DNA of 64,000 bases, from NCBI GenBank assembly GCA_021776735.1, contig JAJFFH010000067.1, positions 25,354 through 89,353 of the forward strand, given 5' to 3'. Position 1 is the first letter of the stretch, and each line of letters starts with the position of its first letter. This document shows, piece by piece, positions 56,893-64,000 of the stretch. The notes beneath the pieces are model-generated. The model saw nothing but the letters and a program-made list of their open reading frames with translations. It was not told the DNA's origin and did not search any database. The DNA is from Planctomycetota bacterium. GTDB taxonomy: Bacteria; Planctomycetota; PLA2. Position numbers and translations under genes: made by a program.

Positions 56893-59075
56893 TTCGCCGT
56901 CGAACGCGGAGCCGCCGCGCCCAGGACGCGGGCCAGGAACGCGAACGCATCCGTGCGAGCATCCAGGATCTTCGAGATCGGGGTCCCCGCACCGTGGCCG
57001 CCCTTGGTCTCGATGCGGATCAGGCACGGCGCCGGGCCCGCCTGACACGCCTGCAGGCGCGCCGCGAACTTGTAGCTGTGCGCCGGCACGACGCGGTCGT
57101 CGTGATCCCCGGTCGTCACCATGGTCGCCGGGTACTTCATGCCGGGACGGAGGTTGTGGTAGGGCGAGTACGCCCTCAGGACGGGAAACATCTCCGGATC
57201 GTCGGAAGAGCCGTATTCCGTCGCCCACGCGCGCCCCACCGTGAACTTGTCGTAGCGCAGCATGTCCATCACCCCGACGGCCGGCAGGCACGCGCCGAAC
57301 TTCTCGGGTGCCTGCGTCATGCACGCGCCGACCAGCAGGCCGCCGTTGCTTCCGCCTTCGATCGCCAGCCGGCGATGCGAGGTGTAGCCGCTGTAGACCA
57401 GCGAATTCGCCGCGGCGATGAAGTCGTCGAAGACGTTCTGCTTTTTCTTGAGCATTCCCGCACGGTGCCAGTCCTGCCCGTACTCGCCGCCGCCGCGCAG
57501 GTTGGCGACCGCAAAAACGCCGCCCATCTCCATCCAGACGATGTTAGAGGTCGAGAACCACGGGGTCATGGAGATGTCGAAGCCACCGTAGCCGTACAGT
57601 CGCGCGGGGTTCTTGCCGTCCAGCTTCAGGTCCTTGCGGTGCATCACGAAAATCGTGACATGCGTCTCGCCGGTGCTGGGATACGCGAACTGCTTCACGA
57701 CAAACGCGTCCGGATCGAACTTGACCTTCGGGCTGCGAAACACCGTCAGCTCGTTGGCCGCGACATCGTAGCGATAGGTCGTGCGCGGAAACAGGAAGCC
57801 CGAGGCGCCGAAGAAGGCCTCGCCGTCCGTACGCTTCCCTCCGAGGCCGCCGACGGAACAGGCCGGAGGCAACGCCACGTCACGCACGAACGCGCCGTCG
57901 AGCGTGTGGACCTTGAGGAGGCTCTGCGCGCGGCGCAGGTAGTGCACCACGAAATGTCCACCCGCGACGACGATACCCTCGATCGAGTACTTGCCGGCGG
58001 GGATGACCTCTTGCCATTCTTCGCGCGACGGGTTCTTCAGATCGATGCGCATGACGCGGCGCGTCGGGGCGTCGTGATCGGTGACGACCCACCATGCGTC
58101 GCCATCGCTGTCGAGAAACGATGTCTGCGCGTCGAAGGTGGCCACGAGTTCGACGACCGGACCGTCGGCGGCAAGATCCTTGTAGAAGAGTCCGTTGTCC
58201 CCGGTTGAACCGGTCGAGACGTAGATGATCAGGTAGCGCCCGTCGTCAGACATCTCGGGGAACAGGCTCCACTTGGGCTTGTCGGGACGCTCGTAGACGA
58301 GCCGGTCCTCGTCCTGCGGCGTGCCCAGGGCGTGGAAGTAGATCTTGCCGCCCATGCTCGCCGCGCTGAGCGCCTTGCCCTCCTCGGGCTCGGGCAGGCG
58401 CCGGTAGAAGAACCCGCTGCCATCCTTCAGCCACGACGCGCCCGCAAACTTGATCCACTTCAGGTGGTCGGCGGCTAGATCCTGCCCGGTCTCGATGTCG
58501 CGCACCTTGATCTCGCGCCAGTCCGACCCGCCGCGCGAAATCGAATACGCGAGATGCCGCCCGTCGGGACTGACATCCGTACCGCGCAGCGCGACCGTGC
58601 CGTCCTCGGACAGCGTGTTGGGATCGAGCAACATGCGCGCCTCGCCCTCGAGCGAGTCCGACACGTACAGGACCGACTGGTTCTGCAGCCCGTCGTTTTT
58701 GCGAAAGAAGTACCGCCCGCCCTCTTTGAACGGCACCCCGTACCGCTCGAAGTTGATCAGCTCGTCCATCCGCTCGCGAATACGCCCGCGCAGCGGCAGG
58801 CCGTCCAGGTACCCCCGCGTCGCCTTGTTTTGCGCCTCGATCCAACTCCGCACGCCATCGGACTCCATGTCCTCGAGCCACCGGTACGGATCACGCACCT
58901 CTTTGCCGTGGTACTCGTCGACATGCTCGACGGTCTCGGTCTCCGGGGTCTCGACGCGGTCGTAGCGCGGCTTGCCCGGCTTGGAATCGCGCCAGCGCCA
59001 GCGACTGCCGGACCGGCAGGAAACAAGCTGAGTCAGCGCAAGAAGAAACAGCAGAGCAAGACGGTGCGATCGCAT
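56889..59075 (-). CDS. Prolyl oligopeptidase (S9A) lipoprotein
   Basis: 728 residues. The N-terminus has a lipoprotein-type signal (LALLFLLALTQLVSC, Cys about 20). DPYRWLEDMES opens the beta-propeller (to about 440), and the alpha/beta-hydrolase domain follows: nucleophile IEGGSNGGLLVGA, Asp in TTGDHDDRVVPAHSYKFAA, His in ETKGGHGAGTP. It cleaves short Pro-containing peptides. The lipobox suggests a periplasmic or outer-membrane position, whereas many POPs are cytosolic. A degenerate repeat copy encodes KRTDGEAFF in the propeller. First gene of the operon that continues with the kinase and exporter. Confidence 0.93.
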   Translation of the reverse strand: MRSHRLALLFLLALTQLVSCRSGSRWRWRDSKPGKPRYDRVETPETETVEHVDEYHGKEVRDPYRWLEDMESDGVRSWIEAQNKATRGYLDGLPLRGRIRERMDELINFERYGVPFKEGGRYFFRKNDGLQNQSVLYVSDSLEGEARMLLDPNTLSEDGTVALRGTDVSPDGRHLAYSISRGGSDWREIKVRDIETGQDLAADHLKWIKFAGASWLKDGSGFFYRRLPEPEEGKALSAASMGGKIYFHALGTPQDEDRLVYERPDKPKWSLFPEMSDDGRYLIIYVSTGSTGDNGLFYKDLAADGPVVELVATFDAQTSFLDSDGDAWWVVTDHDAPTRRVMRIDLKNPSREEWQEVIPAGKYSIEGIVVAGGHFVVHYLRRAQSLLKVHTLDGAFVRDVALPPACSVGGLGGKRTDGEAFFGASGFLFPRTTYRYDVAANELTVFRSPKVKFDPDAFVVKQFAYPSTGETHVTIFVMHRKDLKLDGKNPARLYGYGGFDISMTPWFSTSNIVWMEMGGVFAVANLRGGGEYGQDWHRAGMLKKKQNVFDDFIAAANSLVYSGYTSHRRLAIEGGSNGGLLVGACMTQAPEKFGACLPAVGVMDMLRYDKFTVGRAWATEYGSSDDPEMFPVLRAYSPYHNLRPGMKYPATMVTTGDHDDRVVPAHSYKFAARLQACQAGPAPCLIRIETKGGHGAGTPISKILDARTDAFAFLARVLGAAAPRSTAK
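57819..57830 (-). repeat. Dispersed repeat core, copy 15 (one mismatch)
   Basis: Reads ACGGACGGCGAG on the minus strand with AGC at -5 to -3; in frame as RTDGEAF. Confidence 0.6.
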
Positions 59076-59113
59076 GAAGAGCGTCCTCGGAAGCAGCCTC
59101 TTGAAGAAAGCCT

Positions 59114-59125
59114 ACGGACGGCGAT
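59114..59125 (+). repeat. Dispersed repeat core, copy 16 (intergenic)
   Basis: Exact 12-mer with AGC at -5 to -3, followed by TC. It lies between the tricorn terminator and the peptidase start. Confidence 0.85.
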
Positions 59126-59153
59126 TCTAGCCCCCGGCCAAAAGACGCGGCCC

Positions 59154-59194
59154 CAAAAAAAAACGGGGCTGCGAAGCAATGCCTCGCAGCCCCG
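59154..59194 (-). terminator. Rho-independent terminator after the tricorn-like protease
   Basis: On the minus strand GGGGCTGCGAGG and CTTCGCAGCCCC form a long stem around CATTG, followed by G and nine T. It starts 25 bp past the stop at 59219. Confidence 0.92.
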
Positions 59195-59218
59195 ATGAGA
59201 GCTGTTCGTCTTCGATGC

Positions 59219-62200
59219 CTAGTCCTCGTCGGTGCCGTACTCGACGAGCTCCGCGACGACCGTGCCGTTGCGCTCCTCGCGCACGCGGCCATCGACCGGG
59301 ATCTTGGAGCAATACCAGATCTTGAAGCTCATGCGACCGCGGGTGGCGGTCACGACAACGCACTCCAGCTCTTCGCCGGCGACCGTAATGGTCTCCTTGG
59401 CGTATTCGATGTTTTCTGCACGTCGCAGGCGCAGCTTCTTGCGGCGCTTGCGGCTTTGGGTCCTGGTCCGGGTCTGGCCCCCCATCTCGAAGGTGGCCTC
59501 GACCTCGACCTCTTCGTCCGACACGTCGGTCACGCGCAGCGTCGAATGGAACGTGCCGCGCGGCGTGACATGCTTGAACTTCGCCCACTCCCCGACCTTC
59601 GCGTCGTACATCGGACTGTCGGGAGCATCGCCGTCCTTGGCTCCCTCGGGCTTGGCTTCGCTCTTCGCCGCCTTCGGATCCGTTTCCTTCGGCTCGACCT
59701 TGGCCGGCGCGGGTGCGGGAGCGGCCTTGACCGGCGCGCCCCACTCGATCGCCTCGATCACGAGCTTCTTGTTGACCTCGGCCTTCCAGAGGCCGTAGCC
59801 CGGGACGGCGTTCGTCAAGAGCACGGTGACCGCCATGCCGTCCGGGGTGCGCAACTGCGCCTGAAAGACGCCGTGCTCGGTGCCGGCGATCTTGGTCGTG
59901 TCTTCGGCGGTGCTCGTGACCTGGCCAAACATCGGCAGGAGCTTGGTCACCTCCAACTGACGCACGCGGCCCGGCAGCGGCAGCATCGCCGATCCCTTTT
60001 CGACCACCTGCTCCAGCTCGACCACGCCGTTGTCGACCTTGGTCACGGTCATCTTGATCACGCTCTCGTTGGAGTCGGGCAGGGTGACGCGGTACCGACA
60101 CCACTCGCCCACGACCGCGTCGGCCAGCGGGTTGCGTGCCGCGGCGGCCGTCGTCGGCTGGACCGGCTTGGGTTCCGGCTTCGGGGTCGGCTTGTCCTTT
60201 TTGGGCTCGGTCTTGGGCTGGTCCTTTTTGGCTTTGGCCTTTTGGGCCTTCTTTTTGGCCGCCGCCTCCTTGGCGCGCTCCGCGACCTCGGCCTTGATGA
60301 TCTCGATAGCCTTTTCGAGTTGCGGGTCGCGGCCGGTCACGCGGTCTTCGGCTGTCTCCTCGACCAAAACGTCCGGCTGGACGCCGAGGCCTTCGAGGTT
60401 GGTGCCCTCGAGACCCTTGAAGCCGGTGCGCGGTATGCGGAAGCGGGTGCCGTCCGACAGGGTGATGTCAACGGTCCCGATGACGCCGCCGGCGGTCGGA
60501 ACACCGACGACCTTGCCCGCGCCGCCCTTCTTGAACATGAACGGGAAGACCTCCGCGTCGCTGAACGAGCGCTCGTTGATGAGCAGGACGATCGGCTTGT
60601 CCCAGTACAGCGCGGGCTGAATGGCCGACGTGCCGTTGCGCTGGAAGACGCGCGCGAGCGGCCGGTTCACGAGCACCTGCATGAGCTGCTGGTGGATGTT
60701 GCCGCCGCCGTTATTGCGCACGTCGAGCACCATCGCCTTGACGCGCTTGCTCTGATTCCAACGCTGCACCGCCTGCTGGAATTTCCGCAGGTTCGCCGGG
60801 TTCATCTGGCTCAGGTGGAGGTACTCGACGTGGCCTCTGGCGGGGCCCTTCTTGATCGTCGTCTCTTCCTTCACGCGGTGCGCGCACATCTTGACCCAGG
60901 CGTCGTAGCGCGCCTGGCGAAGCTGGCCCCATCCGATCGGCGTGATCGGAATCGTCCGCTCAAGACCGAGGCCGGCCGCCGAAGCGGGCCGGAACGAAAC
61001 GGGCACGGGCTTGCCGGCCTGGCCCGCAAGCAGCTTGTCGAGGTTGCTCTTCGGCTTGACCTTGCGGCCGCCAATCTTGGTCACGACATCGCCGACACGC
61101 AGCCCCGCCTTGTCGGCCGGGCCACCCGCGAGAATGCTCGCTACCTTGCGGCCTTGTTCGACCTGCTCGAGATCAACTCCGAGCTGGCCGGTTTCGGATA
61201 CCTTCGGGGCCCTGTCGAGATCGCGCTGGCCGCCGGAGATACCGAGGTGGCTCGCGCCGAGTTCCGACAGCATCTGCCGGACAACGTTGGCGAACTCGTC
61301 CTTGTTTTCCGCGTCGATCGCCATCGCGCGGTACTTGCTCTTCATGGCGTTCCAGTCGACGCCGTGCATCTTCCGGTCGTAGAAACCGTTCTTCAGCGCG
61401 TTCCACGCCTCGTCGAACACCTGGGCGAGTTCGGCCTTCTTGTCGACCTCGACGTGCCCGACGAACGGCACGCGCTCGCCGACAACGACGCCCGTCGGCG
61501 CCTTGACACGGTAGATGTTGCCCCCCGCGGCTCCAGGGCCCGGGCGCCGCCGGCCACGCCCGCGGTTCGCCGTGAAGTAGATGTAGTCGCCGCGCGGCGA
61601 CCAGCAGGCCGTCGAACCGTCGCGCGAAATCATCATGCTCGGCCCACCGGCCATCATGGAGACGTAGAGCCCTCCCGATGTCGGCGCACCGGGGTTGTAC
61701 GCTTCGTACACGACCATCTTGCCGTCGGGCGACGGACTCGGCACCTGGAAGTTGCCGGCGCCGCGGGTGATGCGCCGCAGGCCGGAGCCGTCGAGCTTCA
61801 CCGTATAGATCGCCTGTCCACCCTCGCGGGCCGAATCGAACACGATGCCGGAGCCGTCGGGCAGGAACGCGGGATCGTCGTCCGCTCCGGGATGACGCGT
61901 GATCTGACGCTCGCGACCGGTGCCGAGATCACGGACCCAGATGTCCTTGTTCCCGCCGTTTCCGCCAGCCTGGCGGCAAAACACGAGGCTACGACCGTCG
62001 GGCGACCAGTTGTGGAAGAACTCGTCCGCGGGCGTGGCGACCAGCGGCCTGCTCTTGCCCGTCTTGAGGTCGAGCAGGAAGATGTCGTTGTTGCCGCGCG
62101 TGTTGGTGAAGTACGCGATCTTGCGCCCGTCGGGCGAAACGCGCGGCCACTGGTCGTTCGCCGCGCCCGAACTCACGCGCCGTGCGGGTCCACCGCTCGC

Positions 62201-63223
62201 CGGCATGACCCAGATGTCGCCGCGCAAGACGAACGCCGCGGTCCGCCCGTCGGAACCGACGTGGACCTGTTCCGCGCCCGTCGTGATCGTGCGCATCACG
62301 ACGCCGCTGCTGCGCACGTCGCTGCTGAGCTTGAACTTGACCGGGGTCGGCTTGTCGGCGGCCTTCTCGAGGTTCGCCGTGTAAAGCTGGCCGACGATCT
62401 CGAACACGACCGTCTTGTGGTCCCACGCGAGATCGGGCCGGTGAATGTCGTTGACCTTGTACTTCGTCACCTGACGGCGCTCGCCGCCCGCAGCCGGCAT
62501 CGCGTAGAAGTTCGCGACCCGTTTTTGCTCCGCAATGAAGTAGATCGTCTTGCCGTCCTTGCTGAAGAACGGATACCGCTCGTTGCCCTTGGTCTTGGTG
62601 AGACGCCGCGACTTCCCGCCCGCCGCGGGAACGACATGAATGTCGTAGTTGGCCGAGCCCGTGTAGTTGTCCCAGTAGATGCTGTTGAAGCCGCGGACGT
62701 AAACGATCGACTTGCCGTCCACGGAGTACGAACCCTCGCGCCCCCCGTCAAACGTGATGCGCCGCGGCGTACCGCCCGCAAGGTTCGCCTCGTAAAGATC
62801 GTAGCGGCCATCGCCCGCATCCCGGTTGCTCATGAACAGGATGCGCTTGCCGTCGGGCGACCAGTCGCACATGATCTCGGGCGTGCTGTGCCAGGTGATC
62901 CGCGTCGGCACGCCGCCAGTGATCGGCATCGTCCAGATGTCGTAGCCGCCCGCGCGCTTCGAAGAGAACGCGACCTGCTTGCCGTCCGGGCTGACGCGAA
63001 CCAGCGTGTCCTGCTCTTCGTGAATGGTCAGCCGTTGCGCGCGACCCTTGCCATCCATCGGCGCCGACCACACGTCGCCGCGGTAGCAGAACACGATCTG
63101 CTTGCCGTCAGGCGTGAGCGTGGGATAGCGATACGCGCGTCCGGGCTTGGCTTCCGCGACCGCGGAGAACAGACCGAGAACGCCGAGAAGGATGGGAATC
63201 AAAAAGCGGATTCTGGCAAGCAT
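59219..63223 (-). CDS. Tricorn-like protease with duplicated C-terminal domain
   Basis: Start 63223 is chosen: GGAGA lies nine bases before ATG and a signal peptide follows (FLIPILLGVLGLFSAVAEA); 1334 residues. TolB/WD-type propeller repeats fill 25-600 (YPTLTPDGKQIVF, VRVSPDGKQVAFSSKRAG, NWSPDGRSLVF). Then come a tricorn C1 helical part, a PDZ domain (about 735-800, ASILAGGPADKAGLRVGDVV), and the S41 tail-specific protease core with VLDVRNNGGGNIHQ and LINERSFSDAEVFPF (catalytic Ser). A Lys/Pro-rich linker near 1010-1070 leads to two related beta domains starting VVGEWCRYRV and KVGEWAKFKH. It is probably periplasmic and degrades peptides. Confidence 0.9.
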   Translation of the reverse strand: MLARIRFLIPILLGVLGLFSAVAEAKPGRAYRYPTLTPDGKQIVFCYRGDVWSAPMDGKGRAQRLTIHEEQDTLVRVSPDGKQVAFSSKRAGGYDIWTMPITGGVPTRITWHSTPEIMCDWSPDGKRILFMSNRDAGDGRYDLYEANLAGGTPRRITFDGGREGSYSVDGKSIVYVRGFNSIYWDNYTGSANYDIHVVPAAGGKSRRLTKTKGNERYPFFSKDGKTIYFIAEQKRVANFYAMPAAGGERRQVTKYKVNDIHRPDLAWDHKTVVFEIVGQLYTANLEKAADKPTPVKFKLSSDVRSSGVVMRTITTGAEQVHVGSDGRTAAFVLRGDIWVMPASGGPARRVSSGAANDQWPRVSPDGRKIAYFTNTRGNNDIFLLDLKTGKSRPLVATPADEFFHNWSPDGRSLVFCRQAGGNGGNKDIWVRDLGTGRERQITRHPGADDDPAFLPDGSGIVFDSAREGGQAIYTVKLDGSGLRRITRGAGNFQVPSPSPDGKMVVYEAYNPGAPTSGGLYVSMMAGGPSMMISRDGSTACWSPRGDYIYFTANRGRGRRRPGPGAAGGNIYRVKAPTGVVVGERVPFVGHVEVDKKAELAQVFDEAWNALKNGFYDRKMHGVDWNAMKSKYRAMAIDAENKDEFANVVRQMLSELGASHLGISGGQRDLDRAPKVSETGQLGVDLEQVEQGRKVASILAGGPADKAGLRVGDVVTKIGGRKVKPKSNLDKLLAGQAGKPVPVSFRPASAAGLGLERTIPITPIGWGQLRQARYDAWVKMCAHRVKEETTIKKGPARGHVEYLHLSQMNPANLRKFQQAVQRWNQSKRVKAMVLDVRNNGGGNIHQQLMQVLVNRPLARVFQRNGTSAIQPALYWDKPIVLLINERSFSDAEVFPFMFKKGGAGKVVGVPTAGGVIGTVDITLSDGTRFRIPRTGFKGLEGTNLEGLGVQPDVLVEETAEDRVTGRDPQLEKAIEIIKAEVAERAKEAAAKKKAQKAKAKKDQPKTEPKKDKPTPKPEPKPVQPTTAAAARNPLADAVVGEWCRYRVTLPDSNESVIKMTVTKVDNGVVELEQVVEKGSAMLPLPGRVRQLEVTKLLPMFGQVTSTAEDTTKIAGTEHGVFQAQLRTPDGMAVTVLLTNAVPGYGLWKAEVNKKLVIEAIEWGAPVKAAPAPAPAKVEPKETDPKAAKSEAKPEGAKDGDAPDSPMYDAKVGEWAKFKHVTPRGTFHSTLRVTDVSDEEVEVEATFEMGGQTRTRTQSRKRRKKLRLRRAENIEYAKETITVAGEELECVVVTATRGRMSFKIWYCSKIPVDGRVREERNGTVVAELVEYGTDED

Positions 63224-63440
63224 GGGATGGTCTCCAGGACGGACAGACGCCAAGACGGCGCTCTCCGGCAAAGCCGACGGGCGAACCACCGATTGTAGTG
63301 CCGCAGCGACAACCCGCCAAGACGGTCCGGGCTCGTTTCGGGACGCCGCGGACGCCCCGAGCGTGACCACTAGGGCCGCAAAACGGGCCAAAGCTGTAGA
63401 TACGGGGTTAGCCGGGGGCTAACGGAGCCCGTTCCGTTCG
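63224..63440. other. Gap upstream of the tricorn gene
   Basis: Holds the leader of the tricorn-like protease. I see no clear promoter boxes, RNA or gene. With the repeat cluster, the whole stretch to 63739 is non-coding. Confidence 0.4.
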
Positions 63441-63590
63441 GGTACGGTGCCAAGGAATCCTGCCGTCGTGGGTACGGTACGTGGGGGGTACGGGGCGGGG
63501 GGTACGGAGCCCGGGGGGTACGGAGCCAGGGAATCCTGCCGCGGAGGTACGCGGCGGTACGGGCGGTACGGGTGCCAAGTGATCCTGCGG
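63441..63590 (+). repeat. GGTACG-rich repeat cluster (REP-like)
   Basis: Three units of about 25 bp at 63441-63465, 63517-63541 and 63565-63590 share GGTACGG, then GCCA, then a GATCCTGC or GAATCCTGCC end. Several further GGTACG(G) words lie between them. The cluster ends 150 bp before a RAYT-type transposase, the usual partner of REP elements. Confidence 0.75.
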
Positions 63591-63739
63591 TCATCTGCGC
63601 GCCAAGTCGCGCCAGCCAAGACGCCCCGTGCCCACCTCAGATTATCTCTTGCTGCGGTAACCCGTTGCCTTAGCGTCGGTTGCAGCGATTCCGCCAGCCA
63701 GCCGCCGACCCGTTTTGCGTCTATCAGGTGGAGAATCAC

Positions 63740-64000
63740 ATGCCCCGCCGCCCCCGAGAAGACGCCCCCGACACTTGGCATCACGTCATGAACCGCGGCC
63801 TCGCCCGCCGCACGCTCCTCGAAACCGACGCGGACCGCCGGTACTTCCTGGCGCTTCTGGCCCGCGAAGCCCGCCGCGGCCGCATCGAACTCCACGCCTT
63901 CAGCCTGATGCTCACCCACTTCCACCTGCTGGTCCGCAGCGTCACCGGCGAACTCTCAAAATCGATGCGCATCATCCAAAACCGCTACTCGCGATACTTC
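63740..64000 (+). mobile_element. REP-associated tyrosine transposase (RAYT/Y1 family), 3' partial
   Basis: GGAGA precedes ATG 63740; 87 residues are visible before the window ends. The sequence has the Y1_Tnp order: HHVMNRGLARRTLLETDADRRYFLALL, then AFSLMLTHFHLLVRSVTGEL with the HUH metal-binding pair (HFH), then SMRIIQNRYSRYF. The catalytic Tyr would lie beyond the edge. RAYTs are single-copy, domesticated relatives of IS200/IS605 transposases that act on REP hairpins. The adjacent repeats are likely substrates. Confidence 0.9.

Noticed and set aside
59625..59637. Further near matches to the word (here, and at 31059, 35240, 40308, 54594)
   Set aside because: They lack one or more core bases and the AGC flank, so they may be chance in G+C-rich sequence.
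59195..63298. A 1367-codon plus-strand open frame
   Set aside because: It is the antisense shadow of the tricorn-like protease, whose domains, signal peptide and terminator are clear.
63441..63590. CRISPR-like array
   Set aside because: The units are few, unevenly spaced and degenerate, spacers are repeat-like, and no cas genes are visible.

Overview
The window is G+C-rich (about two thirds by eye), densely coded bacterial chromosome from a diderm organism: it carries a PilQ-type secretin, type IV pilus assembly genes and several lipoproteins. The mixture of a tricorn-like protease, Ig-like lipoproteins, Ser/Thr kinase, sigma-54 and nitrogen-PTS genes, and a candidate selenoprotein would fit Planctomycetota or a similar deep lineage. 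That placement is an impression, not a demonstration.

Layout. 1-3185 (+): the end of a NodU/CmcH carbamoyltransferase, then an SLC13-type permease. 3094-9671 (-): a translationally coupled operon of three radical SAM enzymes, a family 9 glycosyltransferase and a TMTC-like membrane protein. 9755-17938 (-): three Ig-like surface lipoproteins, two of them tandem paralogues. 18010-30562 (-): coaX, two membrane PDZ proteins, a PilT-type ATPase, obg-rpmA-rplU, RNase G, and pilQ / fused pilO-pilP / pilN / pilM. 30905-36494 (-): ptsI-ptsH-ptsN-hpf-truA-rpoN, the regulatory PTS and sigma-54 cluster. 36698-39473 (-): recR-ybaB-dnaX with the small SRP RNA just upstream. 39543-43793 (+): a secreted protein and a large PLD-helicase of lower G+C. 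43908-45233 (-): a second PilT. 45391-49095 (+): glutamate dehydrogenase, a candidate selenoprotein, a secreted protein and tRNA-Ser(GGA). 49367-59075: mostly minus-strand genes, with an FMN-binding-like protein, two ABC exporters, a membrane Ser/Thr kinase and a prolyl oligopeptidase. 59219-63223 (-): a tricorn-like protease. 63441-64000: short GGTACG-rich repeats leading into a RAYT-type transposase cut by the window edge.

Three observations stand out. First, the 12-mer ACGGACGGCGAT (extended AGCNNACGGACGGCGATGT) occurs 15 times exactly and at least twice more with one mismatch. It lies on both strands, in several reading frames and between genes, and once as a 24-bp perfect palindrome. Because the window also holds type IV pilus machinery, a DNA-uptake-signal-like role is a reasonable hypothesis. 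Second, the gene at 46852-48126 is open apart from one in-frame TGA that follows a Cys in a thioredoxin-like context. A hairpin matching the bacterial SECIS geometry lies 3' of the TGA, so this is a probable selenoprotein of unfamiliar type. Third, a RAYT-type transposase sits beside REP-like repeats at the right edge.
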